A stretch of 64,000 bases of DNA from Gammaproteobacteria bacterium (lineage in GTDB: Bacteria; Pseudomonadota; Gammaproteobacteria; Enterobacterales; Alteromonadaceae), in the NCBI GenBank assembly GCA_018222405.1, contig JAAFAI010000012.1, positions 1 through 64,000 of the forward strand, given 5' to 3'. How positions within the stretch are numbered: position 1 is the stretch's first letter; each line of letters starts with the position of its first letter. The position numbers were made by a program, and so were the translations under genes. The notes under the pieces were generated by a model. It had not been told where the DNA came from and ran no database searches. It saw only the letters and a list, made by a program, of their open reading frames with translations. This document shows positions 37,707-48,312 of the stretch, piece after piece.

Positions 37707-39386
37707 TTAGTTTGAATGATGTTGCCAGACGACTTTGTCATGATAGGCCTGATGGATCACTTCTGGAAAGCGCTCCTCAAGAACATGACGCTTTACCTTA
37801 AGCGTTGGTGTCAGCAAATCATTTTCAATGGTCCAGGGCTGGGCCATCACCACCAGGTGATCGAGTCGCTGATGGCTCTCCAGCCCACCGTTGATCTTAC
37901 TCAACGTTTGTTGCAGGGAAGCCGTAATCTGATTTTTTGACTGTTCCTGGGCTTCTTCGGATAACACCAGTAACGCAATGGGCTGAGGTAAGCTCGCCCC
38001 CGTTACGCAAACCTGCTCAATCACACTGTTTTCCATCAGTTTGGCTTCAATGGGCGCCGGTGTGACGTACTTACCTTTAGCGGTTTTAAAGATGTCTTTT
38101 ATACGACCGGTAATAGAATAATAACCATCACCGTCGGCGATAGCCTTATCTCCGGTACGCAGATAGCCGTCGTCGGTAAAGGCTTCGGCCGTCCGCTCCG
38201 GGTCGAGGTAATAGCCCATCATGTTGCCCGGCGACTTACTCAACAACTCCTGTTGTTCAGATAGCTTGAGCGATACACCTCCCCAGGGACGGCCTATACA
38301 ACCAATCTTATCCTTGCGAAACGGCAGACATGCCGTGCCCAGTGCGGCATTTTCTGTCATGCCCCACCCTTCACAAATTTCGATGCCAAGCTTTTCAAAC
38401 CAGGCAGTGATCACCGGTGGTAACGGCGCAGATCCGCTAGCGCACAGCTTGGTTTGAGATAACCCCAGACCATTGCGAATTTTGTTTTTAATCAGGCCAC
38501 TAACTACCGGTATGCGCAGCAAAATATTGAGTTTGGTTTGTGATAGTTTGTGCAAAATACCGTGCTGAAACTTAGTCCATAACCGCGGTACTGACACAAA
38601 TAAGGTTGGCTGACATTCCTGCACATCACGCTGGAAGGTATCCAGTGACTCGATAAAATAGAGCGTCATGCCCGATTGTAACGCCGCCATTTCAATTAAT
38701 ACCCGTTCGGTAATATGCGCCAAAGGCAGATAACTCAGGAGACGGTCATCCACCCCCAGTGACAGATCGGTTTTCGCCTGGGCACCCGCCCAGGCCATGG
38801 CACTGTAAGAATGCATAACGCCCTTAGGACTGCCGGTACTGCCCGATGTGTAGATAATTGTCATTAGCTCATCAGGGCCCGGTGTCGGACTGTCGGTAAA
38901 GCTGTCACAATGGCTGAACTCTGCCCAGCTATAAGTGGTTTTCACGCCCGGGTAAGGAAAGGAAACCGTGGTAATTTCATCATCTATGGCCGCCGCCTGC
39001 TTCGGGCCATCATCCAGTTTGCCAACAAAAACGACTTTCACATCGGCATGTCGGAGCACGTAACGAATGGTATCTTCACCCGCGGTGGCAAAAATCGGCA
39101 CAGACACATGTCCGGCCAGCATGATCGCCAAATCAGCCATCAGCCATTCGGCACAGTTCTTAGACAAAATAGCTACACGACTGCCCTTATCCAGGCCCAT
39201 ATTGCTCAGCCGCCAGGCAAGCTTGCGCACCTGAGAAGCAACCTCTGCCCAGGAATAGGTGTGATAGCTCCCTTCTACCGGTTGCACCAGGCAAGGATGA
39301 TCCGGGCTATGTTGTTCGCGGTAATAAAAGCATTCGAGAGGCGACATTACTTGAGAAGTTGTGTGGTCTGCAGACGCATGTGACAT
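37707..39386 (-). CDS. Long-chain acyl-CoA synthetase family protein
   Basis: A 559-residue AMP-forming ligase that should activate a fatty acid to acyl-CoA. Core motifs: TIIYTSGSTGSPKGVMHS (P-loop), GWGMTEN, and YLRTGDKAIADGDGYYSITGRIKDIFK. The C-terminal lysine region follows. Fatty acid specificity cannot be read. ATG 39386 is preferred to the GTG at 39398 because AAGGTGG stands eight bases ahead of it. Its start is 245 bases from the divergent molybdenum hydroxylase. Confidence 0.9.
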   Translation of the reverse strand: MSHASADHTTSQVMSPLECFYYREQHSPDHPCLVQPVEGSYHTYSWAEVASQVRKLAWRLSNMGLDKGSRVAILSKNCAEWLMADLAIMLAGHVSVPIFATAGEDTIRYVLRHADVKVVFVGKLDDGPKQAAAIDDEITTVSFPYPGVKTTYSWAEFSHCDSFTDSPTPGPDELMTIIYTSGSTGSPKGVMHSYSAMAWAGAQAKTDLSLGVDDRLLSYLPLAHITERVLIEMAALQSGMTLYFIESLDTFQRDVQECQPTLFVSVPRLWTKFQHGILHKLSQTKLNILLRIPVVSGLIKNKIRNGLGLSQTKLCASGSAPLPPVITAWFEKLGIEICEGWGMTENAALGTACLPFRKDKIGCIGRPWGGVSLKLSEQQELLSKSPGNMMGYYLDPERTAEAFTDDGYLRTGDKAIADGDGYYSITGRIKDIFKTAKGKYVTPAPIEAKLMENSVIEQVCVTGASLPQPIALLVLSEEAQEQSKNQITASLQQTLSKINGGLESHQRLDHLVVMAQPWTIENDLLTPTLKVKRHVLEERFPEVIHQAYHDKVVWQHHSN

Positions 39387-39631
39387 TGTCGTTTCCACCT
39401 TTTATATCTATTGGTTATTATTATTTGTAGAATACTTAACAAAGACTTTACAAAAACAAGGGCAATAAAGCTAACGAATTGTGGTTAAATGGGTTAAAAC
39501 AGTTGTTTTAATCGGCCGAGCTTAGTCGTGGTGTGCCGTCGATTCACCCGTTTTTATTGAATCATCAACGTGAACATGTTGATCTAATCCCACTTAACGA
39601 GGCTATCGTCAGGGATAAAAAGAGGAACGTT

Positions 39632-40099
39632 ATGAAAATCACTATTAATCAACAGGAGTTTGACTACCAGGGGGATCCCAGTATGCCGTTACTTTGGTTC
39701 ATCCGTGATGAACTGAAGATGACCGGTACCAAGTATTCCTGTGGTATGGCTCTTTGCGGAGCCTGCACGGTACACCTCGACGGCGAACCTACCCGCTCCT
39801 GCCAGCTTCCTATGGCAGCAATTGGTGATAAAGCTGTCACTACTATCGAAGGCCTTTCTGAAGATGGCTCACACCCGGTACAACAAGCCTGGCGTGAACA
39901 TAACGTGCCGCAGTGTGGCTACTGCCAGAGTGGTCAGATGATGCAGGCGGCTTCACTGGTCGATAAACAACAGCCGGTGACTGACGAACAAATCGAGTCC
40001 CACATGTCGGGCAATATTTGCCGCTGTGGTACCTATCCACGTATTCGCGCTGCGGTTAAGTCAGCGGCGGAATCAATCGCTGTGAAGGTGACCAAATGA
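39632..40099 (+). CDS. Molybdenum hydroxylase 2Fe-2S subunit
   Basis: A 155-residue iron-sulfur subunit of the xanthine dehydrogenase family, IorA type. First cluster: YSCGMALCGACTVHLDG with the later C of RSC; second: QCGYCQSG and NICRCG. It passes electrons from the molybdenum centre to an outside acceptor. ATG 39632 follows AGAGGA; the frame continues upstream without support. Overlaps the large subunit gene by four bases. Confidence 0.92.
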   Translation: MKITINQQEFDYQGDPSMPLLWFIRDELKMTGTKYSCGMALCGACTVHLDGEPTRSCQLPMAAIGDKAVTTIEGLSEDGSHPVQQAWREHNVPQCGYCQSGQMMQAASLVDKQQPVTDEQIESHMSGNICRCGTYPRIRAAVKSAAESIAVKVTK

Positions 40100-42354
40100 G
40101 TGATTCAACCGTTTCCCAATCCCGCCGAACGTTTCTAAAACGCAGCGCTACAGCCTCAGGCTTTACTCTTGGTCTGGCCCTGTTGCCGGCCACCCGTGGG
40201 CACGCAATGTTTGCCAATGCGCCGGAGTCAGACAGTTTTGCCCCCAATGTTTTCATTAGCTTTGCCGAAGATGGAAAAGTCGAAATTACCTGCCACCGTT
40301 CAGAAATGGGTCAACAGGTGCGTACCAGCATCCCGCAAATCATGATGGAAGAACTGGGTGCCGACTGGCAGCAGGTTACCATTAAACAGGCAACCGGCGA
40401 TGCCAGGTATGGCGATCAGAACACTGATGGTTCCCGCAGTGTACGTCGCAACTTCCAGCGTTTACGCGAAGCCGGCGCAACCGCCGCTCTGATGCTGTGT
40501 ACGGCAGCAGCCAAAGGCTGGCAGGTCGATCCCTATGAATGCGAGACCCAGGCGCACTTTGTCGTGCACAAACCCACAGGCCGTAAAGTGGCTTTTGCCG
40601 ATGTGGTCGCCGTAGCAGCTAAGTTACCGGTACCCAAGCCAAGTGATTTAAAGCTGAAATCCCGCGATCAGTGGACACAAATTGGCAAGGCCGTGCCCAG
40701 CGTTGATTTGACCGGCATGACCACTGGTACGGCCGTTTATGGTCAGGACGTGGTGATGGACAATATGCTCTACGCGGTTATTCAACGCCCGCCGGTATTA
40801 TTCAGCAGTATAAAATCCTCTAATCAGGCTGAAGTGAAAAAAATGGCCGGTGTGGTCGATGTTATCGACATGCCATCGGCTTCTGCTCCGGCACTGTTTA
40901 ATCCTTTGGGGGGTATCGCGGTACTGGCCACCAATACCTGGCTTGCCTGGCAGGCCTGTAACGCGCTGAAAACCGAATGGCAAACCAGCGATCATGCCAG
41001 CTACAATTCCGACGACTACCAACAGGCCTTGTTAGATAACGCTGCCAAACCAGGCGAAGTGATGCGTAAGCTGGGTGATTTTGAACAGGCCAAGGCCGAC
41101 GCCGCGAAAGTGGTTGACGCCAGTTATTATGCGCCGCACCTGGCCCAGGCCCCAATGGAACCGCCGGCTGCAACCGCTGTGGTAACCGATGATAGCGCTG
41201 AAGTCTGGGCTTGTGTGCAATCGCCACAAACGGCTCGTCAGCAAGTTGCCGGGGCATTAAAAATACCGGTCGAAAACGTCACCATTAACGTTACCTTACT
41301 CGGCGGTGGCTTTGGCCGAAAAGCGAAGCCAGACTTTGCGGTAGAGGCTGCCCTGCTTGCCAAACAAGCCGGTCGTCCGGTTAAGGTTGTATGGCGTCGT
41401 GAAGACGATATTAAATACGGTTATTACCACTCAGTCAGTGGCCAGCGCTTAAGCGCAACGCTGGATGATAATAATCACGTTACCGGTTGGTATCATAAAA
41501 CGGTCTTCCCGCCAATTTCATCAACCTTTAATCCGGCAGCCAATAAGCCCAGCGATGGCGAACTGGATTTGGGTCATCTGGATACACCGTTTGATGTCCC
41601 TAACCTGCAACTGGAGCGTGGTGAAGCCAATGCTCACGTGCGTATCGGCTGGATGCGCAGTGTGGCCAATGTCTACCATGCGTTTGCCAAAGAGTCATTT
41701 GTGGCAGAGCTGGCTCATCAAACCGAAGTTGACCACAAGGACTTCCTACTGCAACTGATTGGGAAAGACAGGCACATTGATTTTGCCGCCAGTAATGCCA
41801 AATATGGTAACTATGGCGACGATCTCAACGACTACCCGGTGGATACCGCCAGACTCAAGAATGTCATTAATAAAGTCACTGCCATGGCAGACTGGGACAA
41901 GCGCGAACAACAGGGCCGATATCTGGGTCTGGCCGCGCACCGGTCATTTTTAAGCTATTCAGCTGCCGTTATTGAGGTAAAGGTTAATAGTCGTGGTGAA
42001 TGGACTATTCCTAAAGCCTATATCGCTATTGATGCGGGCACCGTAGTCAACCCCGATCATGTTAAGGCGCAATGCGAAGGCGGTCTGATCTACGGTATCA
42101 GCTGTGCTATCGGTCAGATCACCGCACTTAATGGTGAAATCACGCAGAGCAATTTCCACGACTACCTGGTTGCGCGCATGCCGCAAACCCCGGTGAGTAT
42201 CGACGTGGAAATCATCGACACCGAAGCCCTGCCAGGAGGCGTGGGTGAACCGCCAACACCGCCTGCGGCCCCTGCGCTGGCAAACGCGCTGTTTGCGGCG
42301 ACCGGCCAACGATTCCGCAACTTGCCTATTCCATTGAATATTAAAACTGCCTGA
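40096..42354 (+). CDS. Molybdenum hydroxylase large subunit (IorB-like)
   Basis: A 752-residue molybdopterin-binding subunit resembling isoquinoline 1-oxidoreductase beta, hydroxylating an aromatic heterocycle or aldehyde. A Tat signal (SQSRRTFLKRSA) sends it to the periplasm, probably carrying the small subunit along. Cofactor loops GGGFGRKAKPDF and the C-terminal GGVGEPPTPP with the catalytic Glu are present. No FAD subunit, cytochrome or maturation protein is encoded beside it. It depends on molybdenum cofactor, for which genes lie at 15.6-20.6 kb. Substrate unknown. Confidence 0.9.
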   Translation: MSDSTVSQSRRTFLKRSATASGFTLGLALLPATRGHAMFANAPESDSFAPNVFISFAEDGKVEITCHRSEMGQQVRTSIPQIMMEELGADWQQVTIKQATGDARYGDQNTDGSRSVRRNFQRLREAGATAALMLCTAAAKGWQVDPYECETQAHFVVHKPTGRKVAFADVVAVAAKLPVPKPSDLKLKSRDQWTQIGKAVPSVDLTGMTTGTAVYGQDVVMDNMLYAVIQRPPVLFSSIKSSNQAEVKKMAGVVDVIDMPSASAPALFNPLGGIAVLATNTWLAWQACNALKTEWQTSDHASYNSDDYQQALLDNAAKPGEVMRKLGDFEQAKADAAKVVDASYYAPHLAQAPMEPPAATAVVTDDSAEVWACVQSPQTARQQVAGALKIPVENVTINVTLLGGGFGRKAKPDFAVEAALLAKQAGRPVKVVWRREDDIKYGYYHSVSGQRLSATLDDNNHVTGWYHKTVFPPISSTFNPAANKPSDGELDLGHLDTPFDVPNLQLERGEANAHVRIGWMRSVANVYHAFAKESFVAELAHQTEVDHKDFLLQLIGKDRHIDFAASNAKYGNYGDDLNDYPVDTARLKNVINKVTAMADWDKREQQGRYLGLAAHRSFLSYSAAVIEVKVNSRGEWTIPKAYIAIDAGTVVNPDHVKAQCEGGLIYGISCAIGQITALNGEITQSNFHDYLVARMPQTPVSIDVEIIDTEALPGGVGEPPTPPAAPALANALFAATGQRFRNLPIPLNIKTA

Positions 42355-42366
42355 TGGCGAAGCACT

Positions 42367-42406
42367 AAAAAGCCCGGCCTCTTTACAAAAGAACCGGGCT
42401 TTTTTT
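42367..42406. terminator. Bidirectional terminator
   Basis: AAAAAGCCCGG and CCGGGCTTTTTTT pair around a 16-base loop, between the convergent hydroxylase and GGDEF/EAL genes. The flanking A and T runs let it stop both. Confidence 0.88.
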
Positions 42407-42421
42407 GACCAGAATGACTAG

Positions 42422-45400
42422 TTAATCTGGCGCCGACCAGGTTTTACACAGACATGGCCTGATAGCCTCGGCATTCACCGGTCGCGAGAAGAAATAGCCC
42501 TGCATTCGATAACAACCGTGATTGAGCAGATACTGAACCTGTTCAGTGTGTTCGATACCTTCTGCAATACAGTCCATTTTTAAACTTAACGCCAGATTAA
42601 TCGTTGTTTGTACCAGCGCGTTTTCTTCCACACTCTCCTTCACGTCATCGATAAAGCTTTTATCGATTTTTAACACATCCAGCGGGAAGCGGCGCAGATA
42701 ACTCAACGACGAATAACCGGTACCAAAGTCGTCCAGTGCCAGCTTGAAGCCGGCATCGCGGATGCGTTTCAGCTCAAGCAGCACCTCGTCTGATTTATCA
42801 ATCAGTACCCCTTCGGTAATTTCAAAGCGTAAGGCTGTACGAGGCAATCCAGCCTCGGTTAAGCGCTCTTCGATGTACTCAAGATCAAAATGGGTTTTAA
42901 AGTGCAGTGCCGACAGGTTGATGGATACGTAGCCGGTATAGCCTTCTGCGTACCACTGCTGTAAATCAGTAATGGCGGTATCGGTTGCTTTACGGGTTAG
43001 TTCGATAATATGGCGTAGTTCCTCTAGTACCGGAATAAACGCGGCGGGTGAAATCCATTCATTGTTAAAATGACAACGCAATAACAGCTCAACCCCTTCG
43101 GTTTTGCCAGTAGTCAGATTCACAATGGGCTGATAATAGTTTTCAAATACCTGTTCTTCGTAAGCCGACTTCACCCGGTTTTCCAATGCCAGGCGCTCAA
43201 TTGCCCGCTCGTTCATTTCCTTGGTGTAATAAATAAACGCGCTCAGGGTATTCTTTTTGGCGGTATACATGGCCACATCGGCCTGTTTAAGCAATTCTGC
43301 CGGATCGGTCGCATCATCAGGGAAAAATGAAATCCCCACCGAGCAGGACACCCGCAGGACTTCCTTACCCAGTGAAATGGGAGTTTCAATCGATTCGATA
43401 AGCTGTGATACGAAACTTGATACCGCTGACTCGCTCTCGACCTCTTCCATAACAATAACAAACTCATCACCGCCCAAGCGGGCAACCGTATCACTCTTTG
43501 AAGCCTGATTAAGCATACGATTAGCAATTACTCTGAGCAGCTTGTCACCATAATCATGACCAAGGGAATCGTTGATCCCTTTAAAGCGGTCAAGATCAAC
43601 GAATAATACCGCAACGGTGTGATTATGCGCTGCCGCCGAATCAATAGCATGCTCCAGGCGGTCTAGCAGCAAACTGCGATTCACCAGACCGGTGAGGTTG
43701 TCAAAGTTGGCTATCTTTACCAGCTTACGTTCGGCATTTTTCTGCTCGGTAATATTAGAAATTACCACCAGATAGTGAGTATCGTCCCCGCCCTTTTCGC
43801 CTGTCATACGATTAATGTCTATAAGTACATCATACTGGCGTCCGTCAGGCGTCTGAATGCGTTCCTCGCCTTTCCAAACCGCATCATCGCTGAGCAATTT
43901 AAGGTGGCCTGATAGCTGCGCTTCCAGCTTGGGTACCTGCTGATATACCCGGTAAAGCTGGCGATCGAGACGTTCTTTATCGCTGATACCGAAGGCCTTC
44001 TCGAAGGCCGGATTCGCCGCCACTGGCAAGTGAGATTCATCAAAAATAACCACCCAGTCACTGGTATGGCGAAAAGCATTACCGAATAACTTGACCTGCT
44101 GCTGAGCCTGTTTTAAGCGCAGCAGCTGCAGGTGACGACTTACCAGATAAGCACCCAGTAAGCCTACAACCACCAGAGCATAAAGGGTATAGGCCAAAGG
44201 CGAGCCGAACGGTGGATATGCCATATGGATGCTCAGGCTGGCGGGCAACAAGGTCCGCTCCCGGGCCTGTGAAACCGGCATCACCTCAAAGCGGTAATCA
44301 CCCGCTGCCAACGAGGGCAGGATGACCCGGGTGTCCTTGGTAACATCTTCACTAAGAATTTGCTTGCCCTTGCTTAGCACATACTTATATTGCGCATCCC
44401 TGTCCTGATGATACAGCAAGGACGAAAACTCAATGGTTAAACCATAGTCATCATGGGACAATTTCAGGTGAGTGTTAGCCAGGTTTTGTTTAGGCAGGTT
44501 CAGGTCGCGGGAGGATAACTGAATACCGGTGATCACCATTTGTCGGGATTCCTCCGATAACAACTGGGACCGTTTAATCTGATTTAATGTGTGCGGATCA
44601 AAAAACACCAATCCTTTTGGCGAGCCGAATACTATGCGGCCATCTTGTAATTTTGCGTTCGCTCCCTGGTTAAACTCGGCGATACTGAGTTCCCGGCCAT
44701 ATTCATACTGAGTAAAGGTAAGTTCGGTAGACGAAAAACGGTGGATGCCATTGAGCGAGCTAAACCAAAAATAGCCGTCATCATCTTCCAGCAAATCAAA
44801 TAATACCACCGCCTGGCCCAGCGCATCACGACCAAAATGATAACGTTCTTCATAGGTAGTAGCATCAAGGCCTACCAGGCCGTATCCAGGGTAACCCACC
44901 CACAAGACGTGCCCGTCCAGATTGACTACATCGGGCCACAATTCGGTATTGACCAGTCGCTCTGGTAACCGATGCAGTTGCCGGGCTTGCTGGGTGATAA
45001 CATTGAAGGTCCACAGGCCATCGTACGTGGCCATCAACATTTCTTCGGGGTTAAGGGGGTTTATCCCGATAAAGTTCATTACCTGATTTAATGCTATCTG
45101 GTCTTCCAGAATATCCAGTCTGGTCAGCGTCTCGCTCTCAAAATTGTAGCGGTATAAATGATTGGCATAATAGTACAATTCGCCGTCAGGCCCGAATGAA
45201 GCCCCCGCTACGTAGTCAGCCTCTTCTGAACTGAGGCCAAAGTTCAATCGTTTGTAATCGCCGCTCGCCTTGTCGAAAAGCACCATGCCATTGTAAGTTG
45301 AAAGCAATAATTTACCCGGTTCGCTGGCCGGCATAATTTTAACGATGGAGTGAATACTGTAAGGCTCTGGAATGCCATCGGCGACCATATAAAACTGGCT

Positions 45401-46642
45401 GTCTCCACTGACGGGGTCGTAGTGCGTCAGGCCATTATCTGAACCTATCCATAATGTCTGGTCACTGTCTTCAAAAATTGACCAAATCACATTATCACTA
45501 AGCGGCTTTTTGTTGCCCTGATTTTGCACGGTTTTAAAATTGAAACTGCTCGGCGACCAGAATAATGCCCCGTTAAAGTAGGAGCCAATCCACAGGTTGT
45601 TATCAGAAGTCAGCGTAATTGACCGAACGTCAGAACGGGAAAGGGCCACATCACCGGTTGACGGTTCTAATACGTAAGAGGCCTGCCATACATTGTCTTT
45701 TCGTGCCAATTGCAATAAACCAATATCAGAACCAATCCACACTAAATTATTGTTATTTGCTTGCAACTCCCAAATGTTACGATCCGGAATAATCAGCTTA
45801 CTGTCCTTCACCACACCATCGCCCCGGTGTGCCCGTTTTAACGACTCCCAGGGTAGGCTATACAGGCCGGAAACCGTGCCGACCAAAAGCGCGCCGGAAT
45901 CGTCCAGTAACAACCTTTTGGTATTACCATTATCGAAATTAAAGTCTTCATCGACGCGGTGTTCAATGTCTTTAAAAGTAAGCTGTTGCGCCGAATAGTC
46001 AGCGATCATCAAGCCTTCTGAAGACGCGATTAATAGCATGTTATCAACCAGCAACATGTCTCTGAAATAGGGTGCGCGGTCTTTATCCTGTAAATTTACC
46101 TGGTATAACACTTCATGGGAGTCATTGCTGGTGTCGTAAAACACCAGCGATTGATCGAACAATACCAGCATATCGCCGTTGGCCATCTCGATAAACTGCA
46201 CGGCCGTCTGGTTATACTCAGTAATTTCCAGTTGTGGCAGTTCCATCACCAGGCGAAGCTTGTTGGTTGCCAAATCCAGTTGATAAAGGCCACGATAGAA
46301 GGTGCTTATCCATAAACGGTTTTTACTGTCCAGGAAAAGGTTTTGAATCGGTGTAGAAGCAAGCAGTCCGTCTTCGCCAGCAATATGCTCTACGCGGTGT
46401 CCGTCAAACCTGTCCAGGCCCCCTTCGGTAGCGATCCACAAAAAACTGTCATTATCGATTAGCAGGTCCTGGATGCTGTCCTGTTTGAGGCCTTGCTGCG
46501 TTGATAACACCGTACCCAGTGGATTACTTACCAACGGTTCGCTGTTAAGCGAAACCGCCAGGGTCACTTGCGGGATACTGAGCAACAGGCAGCAAAATAG
46601 CAGACAGCGAGACATTGTGGAGAACAACCAACTACTAACCAT
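42422..46642 (-). CDS. Reg-prop sensor with GGDEF and EAL domains
   Basis: A 1406-residue inner-membrane protein. Signal sequence, then two-component regulator propeller repeats (LLIDNDSFLWIATEGGLDRF, LWIGSD and similar) to about residue 740, a Y_Y_Y domain, one transmembrane helix near 825, PAS (about 850-960), GGDEF with intact RLGGDEF near 1055, and EAL with ELLLR, DDFGTGYSS near 1302 and a late Glu (AEGIE). Both cyclic di-GMP domains look competent. The propeller likely senses a periplasmic, perhaps carbohydrate, ligand. ATG 46642 is used rather than TTG 46654. Overall type is frequent in Alteromonas relatives. Confidence 0.93.
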   Translation of the reverse strand: MVSSWLFSTMSRCLLFCCLLLSIPQVTLAVSLNSEPLVSNPLGTVLSTQQGLKQDSIQDLLIDNDSFLWIATEGGLDRFDGHRVEHIAGEDGLLASTPIQNLFLDSKNRLWISTFYRGLYQLDLATNKLRLVMELPQLEITEYNQTAVQFIEMANGDMLVLFDQSLVFYDTSNDSHEVLYQVNLQDKDRAPYFRDMLLVDNMLLIASSEGLMIADYSAQQLTFKDIEHRVDEDFNFDNGNTKRLLLDDSGALLVGTVSGLYSLPWESLKRAHRGDGVVKDSKLIIPDRNIWELQANNNNLVWIGSDIGLLQLARKDNVWQASYVLEPSTGDVALSRSDVRSITLTSDNNLWIGSYFNGALFWSPSSFNFKTVQNQGNKKPLSDNVIWSIFEDSDQTLWIGSDNGLTHYDPVSGDSQFYMVADGIPEPYSIHSIVKIMPASEPGKLLLSTYNGMVLFDKASGDYKRLNFGLSSEEADYVAGASFGPDGELYYYANHLYRYNFESETLTRLDILEDQIALNQVMNFIGINPLNPEEMLMATYDGLWTFNVITQQARQLHRLPERLVNTELWPDVVNLDGHVLWVGYPGYGLVGLDATTYEERYHFGRDALGQAVVLFDLLEDDDGYFWFSSLNGIHRFSSTELTFTQYEYGRELSIAEFNQGANAKLQDGRIVFGSPKGLVFFDPHTLNQIKRSQLLSEESRQMVITGIQLSSRDLNLPKQNLANTHLKLSHDDYGLTIEFSSLLYHQDRDAQYKYVLSKGKQILSEDVTKDTRVILPSLAAGDYRFEVMPVSQARERTLLPASLSIHMAYPPFGSPLAYTLYALVVVGLLGAYLVSRHLQLLRLKQAQQQVKLFGNAFRHTSDWVVIFDESHLPVAANPAFEKAFGISDKERLDRQLYRVYQQVPKLEAQLSGHLKLLSDDAVWKGEERIQTPDGRQYDVLIDINRMTGEKGGDDTHYLVVISNITEQKNAERKLVKIANFDNLTGLVNRSLLLDRLEHAIDSAAAHNHTVAVLFVDLDRFKGINDSLGHDYGDKLLRVIANRMLNQASKSDTVARLGGDEFVIVMEEVESESAVSSFVSQLIESIETPISLGKEVLRVSCSVGISFFPDDATDPAELLKQADVAMYTAKKNTLSAFIYYTKEMNERAIERLALENRVKSAYEEQVFENYYQPIVNLTTGKTEGVELLLRCHFNNEWISPAAFIPVLEELRHIIELTRKATDTAITDLQQWYAEGYTGYVSINLSALHFKTHFDLEYIEERLTEAGLPRTALRFEITEGVLIDKSDEVLLELKRIRDAGFKLALDDFGTGYSSLSYLRRFPLDVLKIDKSFIDDVKESVEENALVQTTINLALSLKMDCIAEGIEHTEQVQYLLNHGCYRMQGYFFSRPVNAEAIRPCLCKTWSAPD

Positions 46643-46932
46643 TAAAATATTCAACCTTCCCCGTTTGTGCGGAGTATTATTATCTGTTTATGGAATTATG
46701 GAAGCTATGCAATCCGGGGCGTATAAGCCGCACCAGACTTATTATTCATAGCATAGAAACGCTATTAATTGTATTCGTAAGCTCTATAAAACACAGCTTA
46801 AGCGCAAATTTTATACTTTTATAGAGAAAAACACGATAGTGCGGACAGAAGTTGGGGCAGGAATCTCACCACAAGGTATTTATTCCGGTATGTCTTCAGG
46901 CATAGCTCAAATGACATGTTGCATAGAATTAA

Positions 46933-48312
46933 TCAGGACTGATCAATTGCAATTCTGCCTGCTTTGACCCTGGCACGACGGATCCCCGGTTGCGGTGCGA
47001 GCAGATATAAATCGCCATTACGACCCACATAAGTGCGCTTTACGCCCATCTCACGAGCCACCGCGGCATGAGCTTCAAGGTGCTCCGGCTCGCCGTGCAC
47101 CGGGATGGCAATCTGCGGTTTTGTCCACTGATACATCAGCTTCAACTCCTCAACACAAGGGTGACCACTGGCATGTATAGGTACCTCGCTGTCTTCGGAT
47201 AACACCACCTCAACGCCTTTTTTACGCAGCTTTTCAAGCAGTCGCTCCACCGCTTTTTCATTACCGGGAATAACAATACTGGAAAAAATCACCGTATCAC
47301 CGGCCTCCAGTTCAAAATAAGGGGAAGCATCTATGGCCATTCTGTTTAGCGCTGCGCGCGGCTCTCCCTGACTACCAGTGGCAACCACCAGCACCTCATC
47401 CGGGGGCAGGTAGCCAATATGTGCCTTTTCCAACACGTCCAGTTCGTCAGGCCAATAACCGGTTTTCCTGGCAACACCATGCATGTTTTCCAAGGATCGT
47501 CCTAACAACGCCATATACCGCCCGGTTTGCTGAGCAATACGCGCCAGTGACATCAGGCGGGCAATATTACTGCCAAAGCAGCTCACAACCACCCTGCCGG
47601 TGCAGCGTTTGATAACGGTATTCAGGCCCTCGGCACAAATCCGCTCGGAAATGGAAAAGCCAGGCTTTAGCGCATTGGTGGAATCTCCAACCAATGCCAG
47701 TAATTCAGTTTCACCCAATTGCCGGTAAAGACTGGCGTTAAATGGCTTGCCGCTGATTGGCTGCGCGTCAATTTTCCAGTCAGCAGTATGAAAAACGCTG
47801 CCTGCAGAGGTGCTAATCAACAGCGCCTGAGGTTCCGGGATCGAATGGGTAATTGCCAGCCAGGACAGCACAAAAGGCCCGACGGAGAGGGTGGCATCAG
47901 GACTGACTATTTGAACCGGGACTTTCCCAGCCAGGCCTACCTGGCCCAGTTTGCGATGTAAAATTTCCGCCGTAAACGGGGTTGCAAACACCGGACAGCG
48001 TAAACGTGGCCACAATGCCGCCACGGCACCGACATGATCTTCATGACCGTGGGTTATAACCAGACCAGCCAGCTGCTCTCGCTGCTCAACGATAAACGAT
48101 GGATCCGGTGCCACGATATGGTGCCTGGAGTTGGCGGTCTGATTTAGATATGGCGCCACCAGAGGTTCATCAAACGTGACCCCGCAATCCACCATCAACC
48201 ACTGACCGTCATGGCCGTACAAATTGAGGTTCATGCCAATCTCACCCGTTCCGCCCAGGGGTAAAAACCATAAATCATTTGCACCGGGTGTTAAGGTTGA
48301 AAAGCTTGAAAT
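46933..48312 (-). CDS. RNase J-like metallo-beta-lactamase, ATT start
   Basis: A 459-residue member of the beta-CASP metallo-beta-lactamase family related to RNase J. Metal motif THGHEDH near residue 85, then HTADWKID, GDSTN and, further on, VHASGH-like IHASGH and IPVHGEPEHL. The first ATG (48234) would cut off the family-conserved LPLGGTGEIG, which is encoded upstream in frame. No ATG, GTG or TTG exists there; AGGAGGAG stands ahead of ATT at 48312. I therefore start at ATT. A sequence error is the alternative. Likely an RNA nuclease; not essential-looking RNase J proper. Confidence 0.8.
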   Translation of the reverse strand: MSSFSTLTPGANDLWFLPLGGTGEIGMNLNLYGHDGQWLMVDCGVTFDEPLVAPYLNQTANSRHHIVAPDPSFIVEQREQLAGLVITHGHEDHVGAVAALWPRLRCPVFATPFTAEILHRKLGQVGLAGKVPVQIVSPDATLSVGPFVLSWLAITHSIPEPQALLISTSAGSVFHTADWKIDAQPISGKPFNASLYRQLGETELLALVGDSTNALKPGFSISERICAEGLNTVIKRCTGRVVVSCFGSNIARLMSLARIAQQTGRYMALLGRSLENMHGVARKTGYWPDELDVLEKAHIGYLPPDEVLVVATGSQGEPRAALNRMAIDASPYFELEAGDTVIFSSIVIPGNEKAVERLLEKLRKKGVEVVLSEDSEVPIHASGHPCVEELKLMYQWTKPQIAIPVHGEPEHLEAHAAVAREMGVKRTYVGRNGDLYLLAPQPGIRRARVKAGRIAIDQS

